DNA of 32,535 nt, from positions 1 to 32,535 of the forward strand of contig DVKO01000127.1 in the NCBI GenBank assembly GCA_018715985.1, read 5' to 3'. Under the pieces are notes generated by a model. The model was given only the letters and a program-made list of their open reading frames with translations. It was not told where the DNA came from and made no database searches. This DNA is from Candidatus Enterenecus avicola. Its GTDB lineage: Bacteria > Bacillota > Clostridia > Oscillospirales > Oscillospiraceae. Positions 16,675 through 25,361 of this stretch are shown piece after piece (the stretch's first letter is position 1; every line of letters begins with the position of its first letter). A program made the position numbers and the translations under genes.

Positions 16675-17256
16675 TTACAGCACGCCCTTGGTGGAAGTCA
16701 CACCGGTCCCCACCACCTGGGCCGCCTCCTTCAGGGCCATCCCCAGGGACTTGAACAGGGCCTCGGTGATGTGGTGGGCGTTCTCCCCATACAGGCAGCA
16801 CTGGTGGAGGGTGAGCCCCCCGTGGACGGCAAACGCCTGCATGAACTCTTTCGTCAGGCAGCTGTCATATTGCCCGATCATGGGCTGGGGCATCTCGGCC
16901 TGAAACACAAGATAGGGGCGGTTGGAGCAGTCCAGCACCGTGCGGCACAGCGCCTCATCCATGGGCACATAGGAAGTTCCAAAACGGCGGATGCCGGCCT
17001 TATCCCCCAGAGCCTGGCGAAAAGCCTGACCCAGCACGATCCCCGTGTCCTCCACGGTGTGGTGCCCATCCACGTACAAATCCCCCTCCACCTGGAGGTT
17101 CAGCCCCCATCCGGCGTAGAAGGCCAGAGCTGTGAGCATATGGTCAAAAAATCCAATCCCAGTGGACACGGACACCTCTCCCCCCTCCAGGCAGAGGGAG
17201 AGGGTGATGTCCGTCTCCTTGGTCTTTCGGCTGATCGCTGCTGTTCTCATGGTCAA
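16675..17256 (-). CDS. hisB: Imidazoleglycerol-phosphate dehydratase (monofunctional)
   Basis: TGIGFFDHMLTALAFY; DGHHTVEDTGI; MPMDEAL-like region; HHITEALFKSLG. Confidence 0.97.
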   Translation of the reverse strand: MTMRTAAISRKTKETDITLSLCLEGGEVSVSTGIGFFDHMLTALAFYAGWGLNLQVEGDLYVDGHHTVEDTGIVLGQAFRQALGDKAGIRRFGTSYVPMDEALCRTVLDCSNRPYLVFQAEMPQPMIGQYDSCLTKEFMQAFAVHGGLTLHQCCLYGENAHHITEALFKSLGMALKEAAQVVGTGVTSTKGVL

Positions 17257-18548
17257 TCCTCCTTGGCAAAACGCACTTGGATGGAGTTTGCGTGGGCGGT
17301 GAGGTGCTCTGCCTGGGCCAGGGTGATGATCTCCTCCTTCACCTGCTCCAGGTCCTCCCGGCGGTACTCCAGCACACTGGTCTTTTTCAGGAAGGAGTCC
17401 ACCGACAAGGGGGAGAAAAACCGGGCGGTGCCGCTGGTGGGCAGCACGTGGTCAGGCCCGGCCATGTAGTCTCCCAGGGGCTCCGGGGTATTTCCCCCCA
17501 GGAAGATGGCCCCAGCGTTGTGCACCATCTCCATGACCTGGCGGGGATCGGCGGTGACGATCTCCATGTGCTCCGGGGCCACCTGGTCGGCAAGTCTTGC
17601 GCAGGTCTCCAGATCCGGGCAGACAATGGCGCAGCCGAAATTCTCCAGGGACTGCTCCATGATCTCCCGGCGGCTCAGATAGCCCAGCTGCCGCTGGATC
17701 TCTCCCTGCACCCCCTGGGCCAGCTCCATGCTGTCGGTGAGGAGGACCGCAGAGGCCAGAGGATCGTGTTCCGCCTGGCTGAGCAGGTCGGCGGCCACAT
17801 GGCAGGGGTTGGCGGTCCGGTCTGCAATGACCAGCACTTCCGAGGGTCCTGCCACCATGTCGATGTCCAGATTTCCGTAGGCCATGCGCTTGGCCTCGGC
17901 CACAAAGGCGTTGCCCGGGCCCACCAGCTTATCCACCTGGGGAATGAAGCCCGCTCCATAGGTGAGGGCAGCCACCGCTTGGGCGCCGCCCACGGCAATG
18001 CAGCGGTCCACCCCCGCCACCCAGGCGGCGGCCAGCACCACATCGCTGAGGTTTTCCGTGGGTGGGGTGACCATGACCACCTCATCCACCCCGGCTACCT
18101 TGGCGGGGATGACGTTCATCAGTACGGAACTGGGGTAGGCAGCCCGTCCCCCGGGGACATACACGCCCACCCGGTGCAGAGGTCGAACCACACGCCCCAC
18201 CTTGCCGCCGCTGGGGCTATCCCACAGCCGAAGGCCCATCTGCACCTCGCTCAAGAGCTCCTGCTGATAGGCCCGGATGTGCTCAGCGCTGCGCCGGAGG
18301 GCCCCAAGCAGCTGGGCCGGAATTCTCTGGGCCGCCTGCTCCAACTCCTCCATGGTCACCTCACGGGGAGGATTGCCGTCAAATTTCACCGAGTACTCCT
18401 CCACCGCCTGGTAGCCACGCCGGCGCACATCCTCCATGATGGCCGCCACGCTGCGCTGAATTTCTGCCCCGGTCTCTGCAGCCCGGGAGCGCATGGACGC
18501 CAACTTTTTCTGTTCACGGCCTTCTCCGGCCACCACCAATTCCCACAT
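17253..18548 (-). CDS. hisD: Histidinol dehydrogenase
   Basis: HRVGVYVPGGRAAYPSSVLMNVIPAKVAGV; DMVAGPSEVLVIAD; LLSQAEHDP; DYMAGPDHVLPTSGTARF. Confidence 0.97.
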   Translation of the reverse strand: MWELVVAGEGREQKKLASMRSRAAETGAEIQRSVAAIMEDVRRRGYQAVEEYSVKFDGNPPREVTMEELEQAAQRIPAQLLGALRRSAEHIRAYQQELLSEVQMGLRLWDSPSGGKVGRVVRPLHRVGVYVPGGRAAYPSSVLMNVIPAKVAGVDEVVMVTPPTENLSDVVLAAAWVAGVDRCIAVGGAQAVAALTYGAGFIPQVDKLVGPGNAFVAEAKRMAYGNLDIDMVAGPSEVLVIADRTANPCHVAADLLSQAEHDPLASAVLLTDSMELAQGVQGEIQRQLGYLSRREIMEQSLENFGCAIVCPDLETCARLADQVAPEHMEIVTADPRQVMEMVHNAGAIFLGGNTPEPLGDYMAGPDHVLPTSGTARFFSPLSVDSFLKKTSVLEYRREDLEQVKEEIITLAQAEHLTAHANSIQVRFAKED

Positions 18549-18567
18549 ATCTGTCTCCTCTTTCCTC

Positions 18568-19206
18568 TCAGGTGCCGGACAAATTGGCCTGGCACTGCTG
18601 GATGAAGTCCAATATTTCCTGTTTGTGCAGTTTCATGCTGGCGGTATTGACGATGAGGCGGGCGGACACCTGGGCCACGTCCTCAATGGGCACCAGGCCA
18701 TTTTCCTTTAAGGTTGCCCCCGTCTCTACAATATCCACGATGCCGTCGGCCAGCCCTAAAATGGGAGCCAGCTCCACGCTGCCCTCGATTTTGATGATGT
18801 CCACGTCCATCCCTTTGTGCTCAAAAAACGCGCGGGTGACGTTGGGATATTTGGAGGCCACCCGGCGGGTCTTATAGGTGGCGTAGAAGTCGCTGCCCGC
18901 CTTCACGGCCAGGGCAAACCGGCACCGGCCAAAGCCCAGGTCCAACACCTCATAGAAGGCCCCGCCTTTTTCCAGGATGGTGTCCTTGCCCACAATACCC
19001 AGGTCACACACCCCGTGCTCCACGTAGGTGATGACGTCGGGGGCTTTGGCCAGCACCGCATCCAGCGGGTAATTGGGCACGGCATGGATGAGCCGTCGCC
19101 CAGGGTTGCGAATGGGGGTACAGTCCAGCCCCATCCTCTCGAACAGTTCCACGGATTTGTCTTGCAGACGCCCTTTGGTCAGGGCGATTCTCAGCCGCTG
19201 GCTCAT
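18568..19206 (-). CDS. hisG: ATP phosphoribosyltransferase, short form
   Basis: RLRIALTKGRLQDKSVELFERMG; DLGIVGKDTI; DIVETGATLKENGL; about 210 aa with no C-terminal regulatory domain. Confidence 0.96.
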   Translation of the reverse strand: MSQRLRIALTKGRLQDKSVELFERMGLDCTPIRNPGRRLIHAVPNYPLDAVLAKAPDVITYVEHGVCDLGIVGKDTILEKGGAFYEVLDLGFGRCRFALAVKAGSDFYATYKTRRVASKYPNVTRAFFEHKGMDVDIIKIEGSVELAPILGLADGIVDIVETGATLKENGLVPIEDVAQVSARLIVNTASMKLHKQEILDFIQQCQANLSGT

Positions 19207-20369
19207 ACCTCCAACCACCTCTCTCCTGAATCATCCAAACTGAGCACTTGCAGCGCCCCTTTCTCCTTGGCCAGGTTCATGGTGCTGGACAGGGTCCGGC
19301 AGGGGGACAACTCGCAGGTGCCTGCGGGCAGGCGGTCCATGACCTCCAGTGCCCGTCCCAAACAACCGCTCTCATAGTGGATGACGGTGAGCAGCCGAGG
19401 CACATCCACCTCCAGGCAACCGCCCACAGCGTCCACGTCCACAGCAAAGCCCGTGGCCTCCGCCCTTCTTCCAAACAGCTCCACCAGGTTGTCATACCGG
19501 CCTCCGGACAGCACCGGAGCCCCTGCCCCGGTGGCGTACCCCCGAAACACCACGCCGGTGTAGTAGTCGATCTGATGTACCAGGCCAAGATCGAACCGCA
19601 CATAGTCCCCATATCCAGCCTGACACAGCTCCCCGTACAGCTGCTCCAGATAATCCAGGCTGGGGCAGTCACCGGCCAGGGCCCGGGCCTCCTCCAGCAC
19701 CTCCGCCCCGCCAAACAGATAGGGCAGGCGGCGGAGGGCGGCACAGTCCGGTTGGGCCGTGTAGGGCTCCAAGAAGTCGTTGAGCACGGCATAGTTCTTT
19801 CCCTCAATGAGCTGCCGCATCCGCTCCTGCTCCTCCTGGGGCATCTTCATCCGGCTGGCCAGATTCTGATAGAACCCCACGTGGCCCACCTCGATGTGAA
19901 ACCCATCCAGGCCGCAGGCCCGCAGGGCATCCACCGCCAGAGCGATCATCTCCAAGTCGGCCTTTTTGCCTGTGGCGCCCAGCATCTCCACCCCGCACTG
20001 GGCAATCTCACTGCTGCCGCCCTCATGGGCGTTGCCGGAGCGGAACACCGTCTGGTCGTAATACAGCCGCTGGGGCAGCGGCAGCGTTTTCAGTTTGGTG
20101 GCCGCCAGGCGGGCAATGGGAGTGGTGGAGTCCGGTCGCATGACCATGATCTTCCCAGACCGATCAATGATCTTCAGCATGGTCTCCTGGGGCAGTGGAC
20201 TGCCCGAATGGACGAACAGGTCGTAAAACTCCACCTCGGGAGTGATGACCTCCGCATAGCCCCGGCGGCGGAACAGATCCACCAGGGCTCCCTGTACCTG
20301 ACGCCGCTCCAGGCACTCGGCAAAAAGCCGGTCCCGAGTCCCCTCTGGGGTATTGAAGTGTATGTTCAT
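19203..20369 (-). CDS. hisZ: ATP phosphoribosyltransferase regulatory subunit
   Basis: HisRS-like: TPEGTRDRLF, MRPDSTTPIARLAAT, LGLVHQIDYYTGVVFRGYATGAGAPVLSGGRYDNL; adjacent to short hisG. Confidence 0.94.
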   Translation of the reverse strand: MNIHFNTPEGTRDRLFAECLERRQVQGALVDLFRRRGYAEVITPEVEFYDLFVHSGSPLPQETMLKIIDRSGKIMVMRPDSTTPIARLAATKLKTLPLPQRLYYDQTVFRSGNAHEGGSSEIAQCGVEMLGATGKKADLEMIALAVDALRACGLDGFHIEVGHVGFYQNLASRMKMPQEEQERMRQLIEGKNYAVLNDFLEPYTAQPDCAALRRLPYLFGGAEVLEEARALAGDCPSLDYLEQLYGELCQAGYGDYVRFDLGLVHQIDYYTGVVFRGYATGAGAPVLSGGRYDNLVELFGRRAEATGFAVDVDAVGGCLEVDVPRLLTVIHYESGCLGRALEVMDRLPAGTCELSPCRTLSSTMNLAKEKGALQVLSLDDSGERWLEV

Positions 20370-20406
20370 GGTGTTCTCAGCCTTTCTTTAGCTCGCTAGT
20401 GTAGTA

Positions 20407-20435
20407 AATATACCATAGAGGAAAACACTTGTCAA
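20407..20435 (-). promoter_or_regulatory. Sigma-A-like promoter of the his operon (TTGACA-N17-TATATT)
   Basis: On minus strand: -35 TTGACA (20435-20430), 17-nt spacer, -10 TATATT (20412-20407), about 40 nt before the hisZ start. Confidence 0.8.
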
Positions 20436-20497
20436 TGGGTGATCTGGCAAGCTCCGCATCCGGCCTGAATGCCCGCTCCTGTATTTAGAATTTATCG

Positions 20498-20525
20498 TTG
20501 ACTTCTCCGTTCAGGCATCTATAAT
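20498..20525 (+). promoter_or_regulatory. Sigma-A-like promoter (TTGACT-N16-TATAAT) upstream of the truncated MATE gene
   Basis: Direct read: TTGACT at 20498-20503 and TATAAT at 20520-20525. Confidence 0.75.
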
Positions 20526-20561
20526 TTGTAACGTTCATCTATGGACAAAGGAGCATCTGAT

Positions 20562-21131
20562 ATGACCAAAGATTTGACCCATGGAAATCCCATGGGCTTG
20601 ATTCTCAGTTTTGGTATTCCACTGTTTTTCGGCTACCTGTTTCAGCAGCTGTACAACGTCGTCGATACCGCCATTGTGGGAAAAACCCTAGGTGGAGCTG
20701 CACTGGCCGCGGTGGGCGCCACCAGTTCCATCAACTTTCTCGTCGTAGGCTTCTGTACTGGCGTGTGCAGCGGATTATCCATTCCGGTGGCCCGAGCCTT
20801 CGGCGCCAGGCAGGAACAAGATCTGCGCCGCTATGTCACCGGAGGGACCTGGTTGTGTGTGCTGTTCTACTTTCCCCTCTCCCTGGTCAACATCATCCGT
20901 TTTCTCATTCAGGGCATGGGCTTTTCCCCCTTGGCCACCTTCGCTGGGCTCTTGGAAATGGTGGCCCGAGGGGCCACCAGCTTTCTGGTCCCCTATTTTG
21001 GATTCACCGCCGCCTGTTTTGCCTCCCCTGCAGCCTGGATTTTTGCAGATATCTTTCTGATTTTTGCCTACCTGCACTGTCACAGGCAATTACAGGCCTC
21101 TGCGGCCACTCCCATTCTACCACAAACATAA
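20562..21131 (+). pseudogene. MATE-family efflux transporter with large in-frame internal deletion
   Basis: About 189 aa instead of about 450; the N-terminal MATE segment runs directly into the typical C-terminal segment IQGMGFSPLATFAGLLEMVARG...PYFGFTAACFASPAAWIFADIFLI. SD AAAGGAG precedes ATG 20562. Confidence 0.75.
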
Positions 21132-21155
21132 CCCCAGCGGTACTCCCTATGAAAT

Positions 21156-21189
21156 AGCCCCCATGTCTTTCCTTTCAGGCATGGGGGCT
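21156..21189. terminator. Hairpin AGCCCCCATG...CATGGGGGCT between the MATE remnant and polC
   Basis: 10-bp perfect stem, 14-nt loop, followed by TTTACTGTT on plus; T-run is weak. Confidence 0.6.
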
Positions 21190-21212
21190 TTACTGTTGGA
21201 CTATGATCGTGT

Positions 21213-24200
21213 TTAGAAAAAGGAGAATTGGCTGCTGTCCGGCAGGTCACCGAAGGCCCCTGCCTCTTTCAGCTGCTGGAGGTGGGTGTTGGACGCCTTG
21301 GTGCAGGCCAGGGAGAACTCCTCAATGGAGATAAAGGTCTTTCCCTTCCGCTTCTCCATGATGTCCCAGCCTACGGTCTCGCCCAGTCCGGCCACCGAGG
21401 TGAAGGGCGGGATGAGGGCATTTCGTTCCTCGTCCACCAGGAAATTGATGGCATGGGAGCGGGAGATGTCCATGCGGGCAAAGGTCAGGCCCCGGAGGTA
21501 GAACTCATAGCACACCTCCAACGTCACCAGCATATCCTCCTCCACCGCCGAGGGGCGATCCGCCTTGTCCTTGGCGTTTTTCTTGGCCTGGATCTCCTTC
21601 ATCTTCTGCTTGACCACCTCAATCCCCCGGCACATATACTTCTCATCAAAGGCCTTGGCCCGGATGGAGAAGTAGGCGGCGTAGAAGGCCAGGGGCCGGT
21701 GCACCTTGTACCAGGCGATGCGGAAGGCCATCATGACGTAGGCCACGGCGTGGGCCTTGGGGAATAGGTAGGCAATTTTCTTACACGAGTCGATGTACCA
21801 CTGGGGAACCCCGTGTTCTTTCATCTCGTCCTCTGCGCCCTCGGGCAGTCCCCTGCCCTTTCGCACCGACTCCATGATCTTGAAGGCTCGGGTGTCTTTG
21901 AAGCCCTTGGAGATGAGGAAGAGCATGATGTCGTCACGACAGCCAATGGCCTCGTTGACCTTGGCGGTGCCGGAGGTGATGAGGTCCTTGGCGTTTCCCA
22001 GCCACACGTCGGTGCCGTGGGAGAAGCCAGACAGCCGCACCAGAATGTCAAACTGGCTGGGGTGAGTGTCCTCCAGCATACCGCGCACGAAGGAGGTGCC
22101 GAACTCAGGGATGGCCACCGCCCCCGTGGGGCCCAGAATGGGATCGTCGGTAAAGCCCAGCTTTTCCGATGTGGTAAACAGGCTCATGGTGTCCGGATCA
22201 TCCAGGGGGATCTTCTGGGGGTCCACCCCGGTGATGTCCTGAAGCATACGGATCATGGACGGGTCATCGTGGCCCAGCATATCCAGCTTCAGCAGGTTGG
22301 ACTCCATGGAGTGATATTCAAAATGGGTGGTGATGATGTCCGAGTCCTTGTCGTCCGCCGGGTGCTGCACCGGGCAGAAGTCGTAGATCTCCTTGTCCTG
22401 GGGGATGACCACCATGCCGCCGGGGTGCTGGCCCGTCGTACGTTTCACGCCCACACACCCCTGGGCCAGCCGCAGCACCTCGGCAAAGGGCACATTGTTC
22501 CGTCCCACCCGCTCCAGGTACTTGCGCACATAGCCGATGGCAGTTTTCTCCTTCACCGAGCCAATGGTGCCTGCCCGGAACACATGATTGCTGCCGAAGA
22601 GCTCAAAGGTATACTTGTGGGCGCTGGACTGGTACTCGCCGGAGAAGTTCAGGTCGATGTCGGGAACCTTGTCGCCGCCAAAGCCCAGGAAGGTCTCAAA
22701 GGGGATGTTGAAGCCGTCCTTGGCGTAGTCCGCCCCACACACCGGGCATTTCATGTCCGGCATATCCGCCCCGCAGCCGTAGCCATGCTCCTGGGCGTAG
22801 TCAAAGTCGGAGTGCTTGCAGTTGGGGCAGCGGTAGTGGGCGGGCAGAGAGTTCACTTCTGTAATGCCCGACATAAAGGCCACCAGAGAGGAGCCCACCG
22901 AGCCACGGGAGCCCACCAGATAGCCGTGCTCCAGGGAGTTCTGCACCAGCTTCTGAGCGGACATATAGATGACGTCGTAGTGACAGCCGATGATATCCTT
23001 GAGCTCGGCGTTGATGCGGTCCACCACGATCTGGGGTGGGTTTTCCCCGTACAGGGCGTGGGCCTTGCCCCACACCAGGTCCTTCAGCTCCCCTTCCGAG
23101 TTTTCCAGCTTGGGGGTGAAGAGGCCGTCTGGCAAGGGACGCACCTTGCCGCACCAGGAGGCCACCAGCGCCGGGTTGTCAATGACCACCTCATGGGCCG
23201 TCTCCTCACCCAGGTAAGCAAACTCCTTGAGCATCTCGTCTGTGGTGCGGAAGTACAGGGGGTTCTCGCTGTCGGCATCGTCAAACTCCTTGGCGGCCAG
23301 GAGGATGTGACGGTAAATCTCCTCCTCCGGGTCGGTGAAATGCACGTCGCCGGTGGCGCACACCGGCTTGCCCAGCCTGCGGCCCAGCTCCACAACTTTC
23401 CGGTTGAAGTTGCGCAGATCCTCCATGCTCTGGGCAATGCGCCGCCCCTCCTTGTCAGGCCGGAGCATATAGGCGTTGTTGGACAGGGGCTGAATCTCCA
23501 GGTAGTCGTACCAGGAGGCGATCCGCTCCAGTTCCCGGTCGTCCTTGCCGTCCACCACTGCCCGGAACAGCTCGCCCGCCTCGCAGGCGGAGCCAATGAT
23601 GAGCCCCTCCCGATTCTCGTTGATGATGGACTTGGGCATGATGGGAAAGCGGTTGAAGTGCTCCAGGTGGGACAGGGACACCAGCTTATACAGATTGCGC
23701 AGGCCGGTCTGATTCTTGGCCAGCAAAATCAGGTGGTTGGCGGTGCGGCGCACTCTGCCGCCCCGCTTTTTCCCCGCCAGCGCCCCGTTGATCTGGGACA
23801 CCCGCTCCACCCCCAGCTCTTTCAGCATGGGGATCATGGCAGCGAAGATCTGGCCGCAGATGGCGGCATCGTCGTCTGCCCGGTGGTGGTGGAAGGGGGG
23901 CAGCCCCAAGTGGGTGGACACGGTGTCCAGCTTGTGGTTGTTCAGCTCAGGGCACAGGTATTGGGCCAGAATGAGGGTATCAAAGTAGAGGGGATCAAAC
24001 ACCCGCTTGGCCCTGCGGCAGTACTCCCGCACAAATCCGGTGTCAAACTCCGCATTGTGGGCCACCAGCGGAGTATCCCCCGCCCAGGCCAGAAAGTTGG
24101 CCACCGCCTCATGAGGCTTGGGCGCCCCACGCACCATCTCGTCGGTGATGCTGGTCAGGGAGACGGTCTTAGGGCTGAGGGGGTGTCCGGGGTCTGCAAA

Positions 24201-25346
24201 GGTGGAGAAGTGCTCCAGCACCTCCCCGCCCCGCATTCGCACGGCGCCAATCTCGATGATGGCATCGGTTTTGGGGTCCAGACCGGTGGTCTCCAAGTCA
24301 AAGGCGATGAACTCTCCGTCCAGTGGCATATCCCCGGGACCGTGTACCGAAACCCGCTCGTCCACATCGTTTTGATAGTAGGCCTCCACGCCGTAGAGCA
24401 CCTTGATCTTCTCCCCCCGGCCCGAGGCGTTGTAGGCATCGGGGAAGGACTGCACCACGCCGTGGTCGGTGATGGCAATGGCAGGGTGACCCCACTCAAT
24501 GGCCCGTTTCACAATGGCCTTGCCGTCACACAGGGCGTCCATCATGGACATTTTGGTGTGCAGGTGCAGTTCAATGCGCTTTTCCTCCGCCGTGTCCTTG
24601 CGCCCCTCGGGCATGGGTACCTCGTTGATGCCGTAGGGCTCCAAAATCATGTCGCTCTCAAAGCGGCTGACGTTGAGCCGCCCCTGTACCTGTACCCGCT
24701 GTCCCTTCTTGATACCCTTGACGATGGGAGCTGCCAGCTCTCCCTCCAGGAACTGATTGACCCGGATGGAGCCGGTGTTGTCGGTGATGTCAAAGCAGAT
24801 CACCCACGCCTTGCGCCGGGGCAGCTCCCGGTGCTCCACATTGAACACCGTGCCCTCCACCAGCACACTGCCCATGTCCAGCTGGAGCTGGCCCAGGGGG
24901 ACCGGCTTTTTCTTTCCGTTGATCTTGCCGTAGATCTGCTTTACTTTGGGCTTTCCGTGGCCCCCGCCGGGATTGCTCTGGTTGAGCACCTTGCGGCGCA
25001 TGGCCTCCATCTGGGCGAACAGATCGCCAGAGGGCGCAGGTTTGGCCTGGGTGGAAACCGGCGGCACAGCCTCAGAGGCAGACGGCACCGTTGGTGTCCC
25101 CGCCGGGACCTCCTGGGTGTGAAATTCCACCGCCACCTGGTTGAGGGAAAACAGACGGGCCAGGCTTTGACGCACCTGGTCCACCAGCCCCTGTTCCGCA
25201 GCCCCTCCCTCCAACTCCACCGTCATGGTCCGTGTCTGACGGCAGACCTTGACCTGGGTGGGATATTGGGCAAAACAAGCCAATACCCCTTCGGGGAAGG
25301 GGTATTGGCCAAACGTCTCTTGAAATGTCACTTGATTTCTTGACAT
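21213..25346 (-). CDS. polC: DNA polymerase III alpha subunit, Gram-positive type (PolC)
   Basis: 1377 aa; PHP motif ELHLHTKMSMMDAL, exonuclease FIAFDLETTGLDPKTDAIIEIGAVR, polymerase VPDIDLNFSGEYQ, KRTTGQHPGGMVVIP. Confidence 0.99.
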   Translation of the reverse strand: MSRNQVTFQETFGQYPFPEGVLACFAQYPTQVKVCRQTRTMTVELEGGAAEQGLVDQVRQSLARLFSLNQVAVEFHTQEVPAGTPTVPSASEAVPPVSTQAKPAPSGDLFAQMEAMRRKVLNQSNPGGGHGKPKVKQIYGKINGKKKPVPLGQLQLDMGSVLVEGTVFNVEHRELPRRKAWVICFDITDNTGSIRVNQFLEGELAAPIVKGIKKGQRVQVQGRLNVSRFESDMILEPYGINEVPMPEGRKDTAEEKRIELHLHTKMSMMDALCDGKAIVKRAIEWGHPAIAITDHGVVQSFPDAYNASGRGEKIKVLYGVEAYYQNDVDERVSVHGPGDMPLDGEFIAFDLETTGLDPKTDAIIEIGAVRMRGGEVLEHFSTFADPGHPLSPKTVSLTSITDEMVRGAPKPHEAVANFLAWAGDTPLVAHNAEFDTGFVREYCRRAKRVFDPLYFDTLILAQYLCPELNNHKLDTVSTHLGLPPFHHHRADDDAAICGQIFAAMIPMLKELGVERVSQINGALAGKKRGGRVRRTANHLILLAKNQTGLRNLYKLVSLSHLEHFNRFPIMPKSIINENREGLIIGSACEAGELFRAVVDGKDDRELERIASWYDYLEIQPLSNNAYMLRPDKEGRRIAQSMEDLRNFNRKVVELGRRLGKPVCATGDVHFTDPEEEIYRHILLAAKEFDDADSENPLYFRTTDEMLKEFAYLGEETAHEVVIDNPALVASWCGKVRPLPDGLFTPKLENSEGELKDLVWGKAHALYGENPPQIVVDRINAELKDIIGCHYDVIYMSAQKLVQNSLEHGYLVGSRGSVGSSLVAFMSGITEVNSLPAHYRCPNCKHSDFDYAQEHGYGCGADMPDMKCPVCGADYAKDGFNIPFETFLGFGGDKVPDIDLNFSGEYQSSAHKYTFELFGSNHVFRAGTIGSVKEKTAIGYVRKYLERVGRNNVPFAEVLRLAQGCVGVKRTTGQHPGGMVVIPQDKEIYDFCPVQHPADDKDSDIITTHFEYHSMESNLLKLDMLGHDDPSMIRMLQDITGVDPQKIPLDDPDTMSLFTTSEKLGFTDDPILGPTGAVAIPEFGTSFVRGMLEDTHPSQFDILVRLSGFSHGTDVWLGNAKDLITSGTAKVNEAIGCRDDIMLFLISKGFKDTRAFKIMESVRKGRGLPEGAEDEMKEHGVPQWYIDSCKKIAYLFPKAHAVAYVMMAFRIAWYKVHRPLAFYAAYFSIRAKAFDEKYMCRGIEVVKQKMKEIQAKKNAKDKADRPSAVEEDMLVTLEVCYEFYLRGLTFARMDISRSHAINFLVDEERNALIPPFTSVAGLGETVGWDIMEKRKGKTFISIEEFSLACTKASNTHLQQLKEAGAFGDLPDSSQFSFF
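25279..25309 (-). repeat. Perfect 12-bp hairpin inside the 5' end of polC
   Basis: GCCAATACCCCT (25279-25290) and AGGGGTATTGGC (25298-25309), 7-nt loop; on the coding strand followed by TTGTTTTG. Confidence 0.8.
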
Positions 25347-25361
25347 ACCATGTACTCCTTG

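Noticed and set aside
17277-18605. 442-aa plus-strand ORF antisense to hisD
   Set aside because: Antisense shadow of hisD; His/Gly-rich with no motifs.
20370-20540. Possible histidine T-box or leader peptide before hisZ
   Set aside because: Predicted promoter leaves only about 40 nt of leader and no T-box motif or His-codon run is present.
21813-25343. 1176-aa plus-strand ORF antisense to polC
   Set aside because: Exact antisense register to a certain polC; His/Gly/Val/Leu-rich low-information translation; explained by absence of TTA/CTA/TCA codons in polC.
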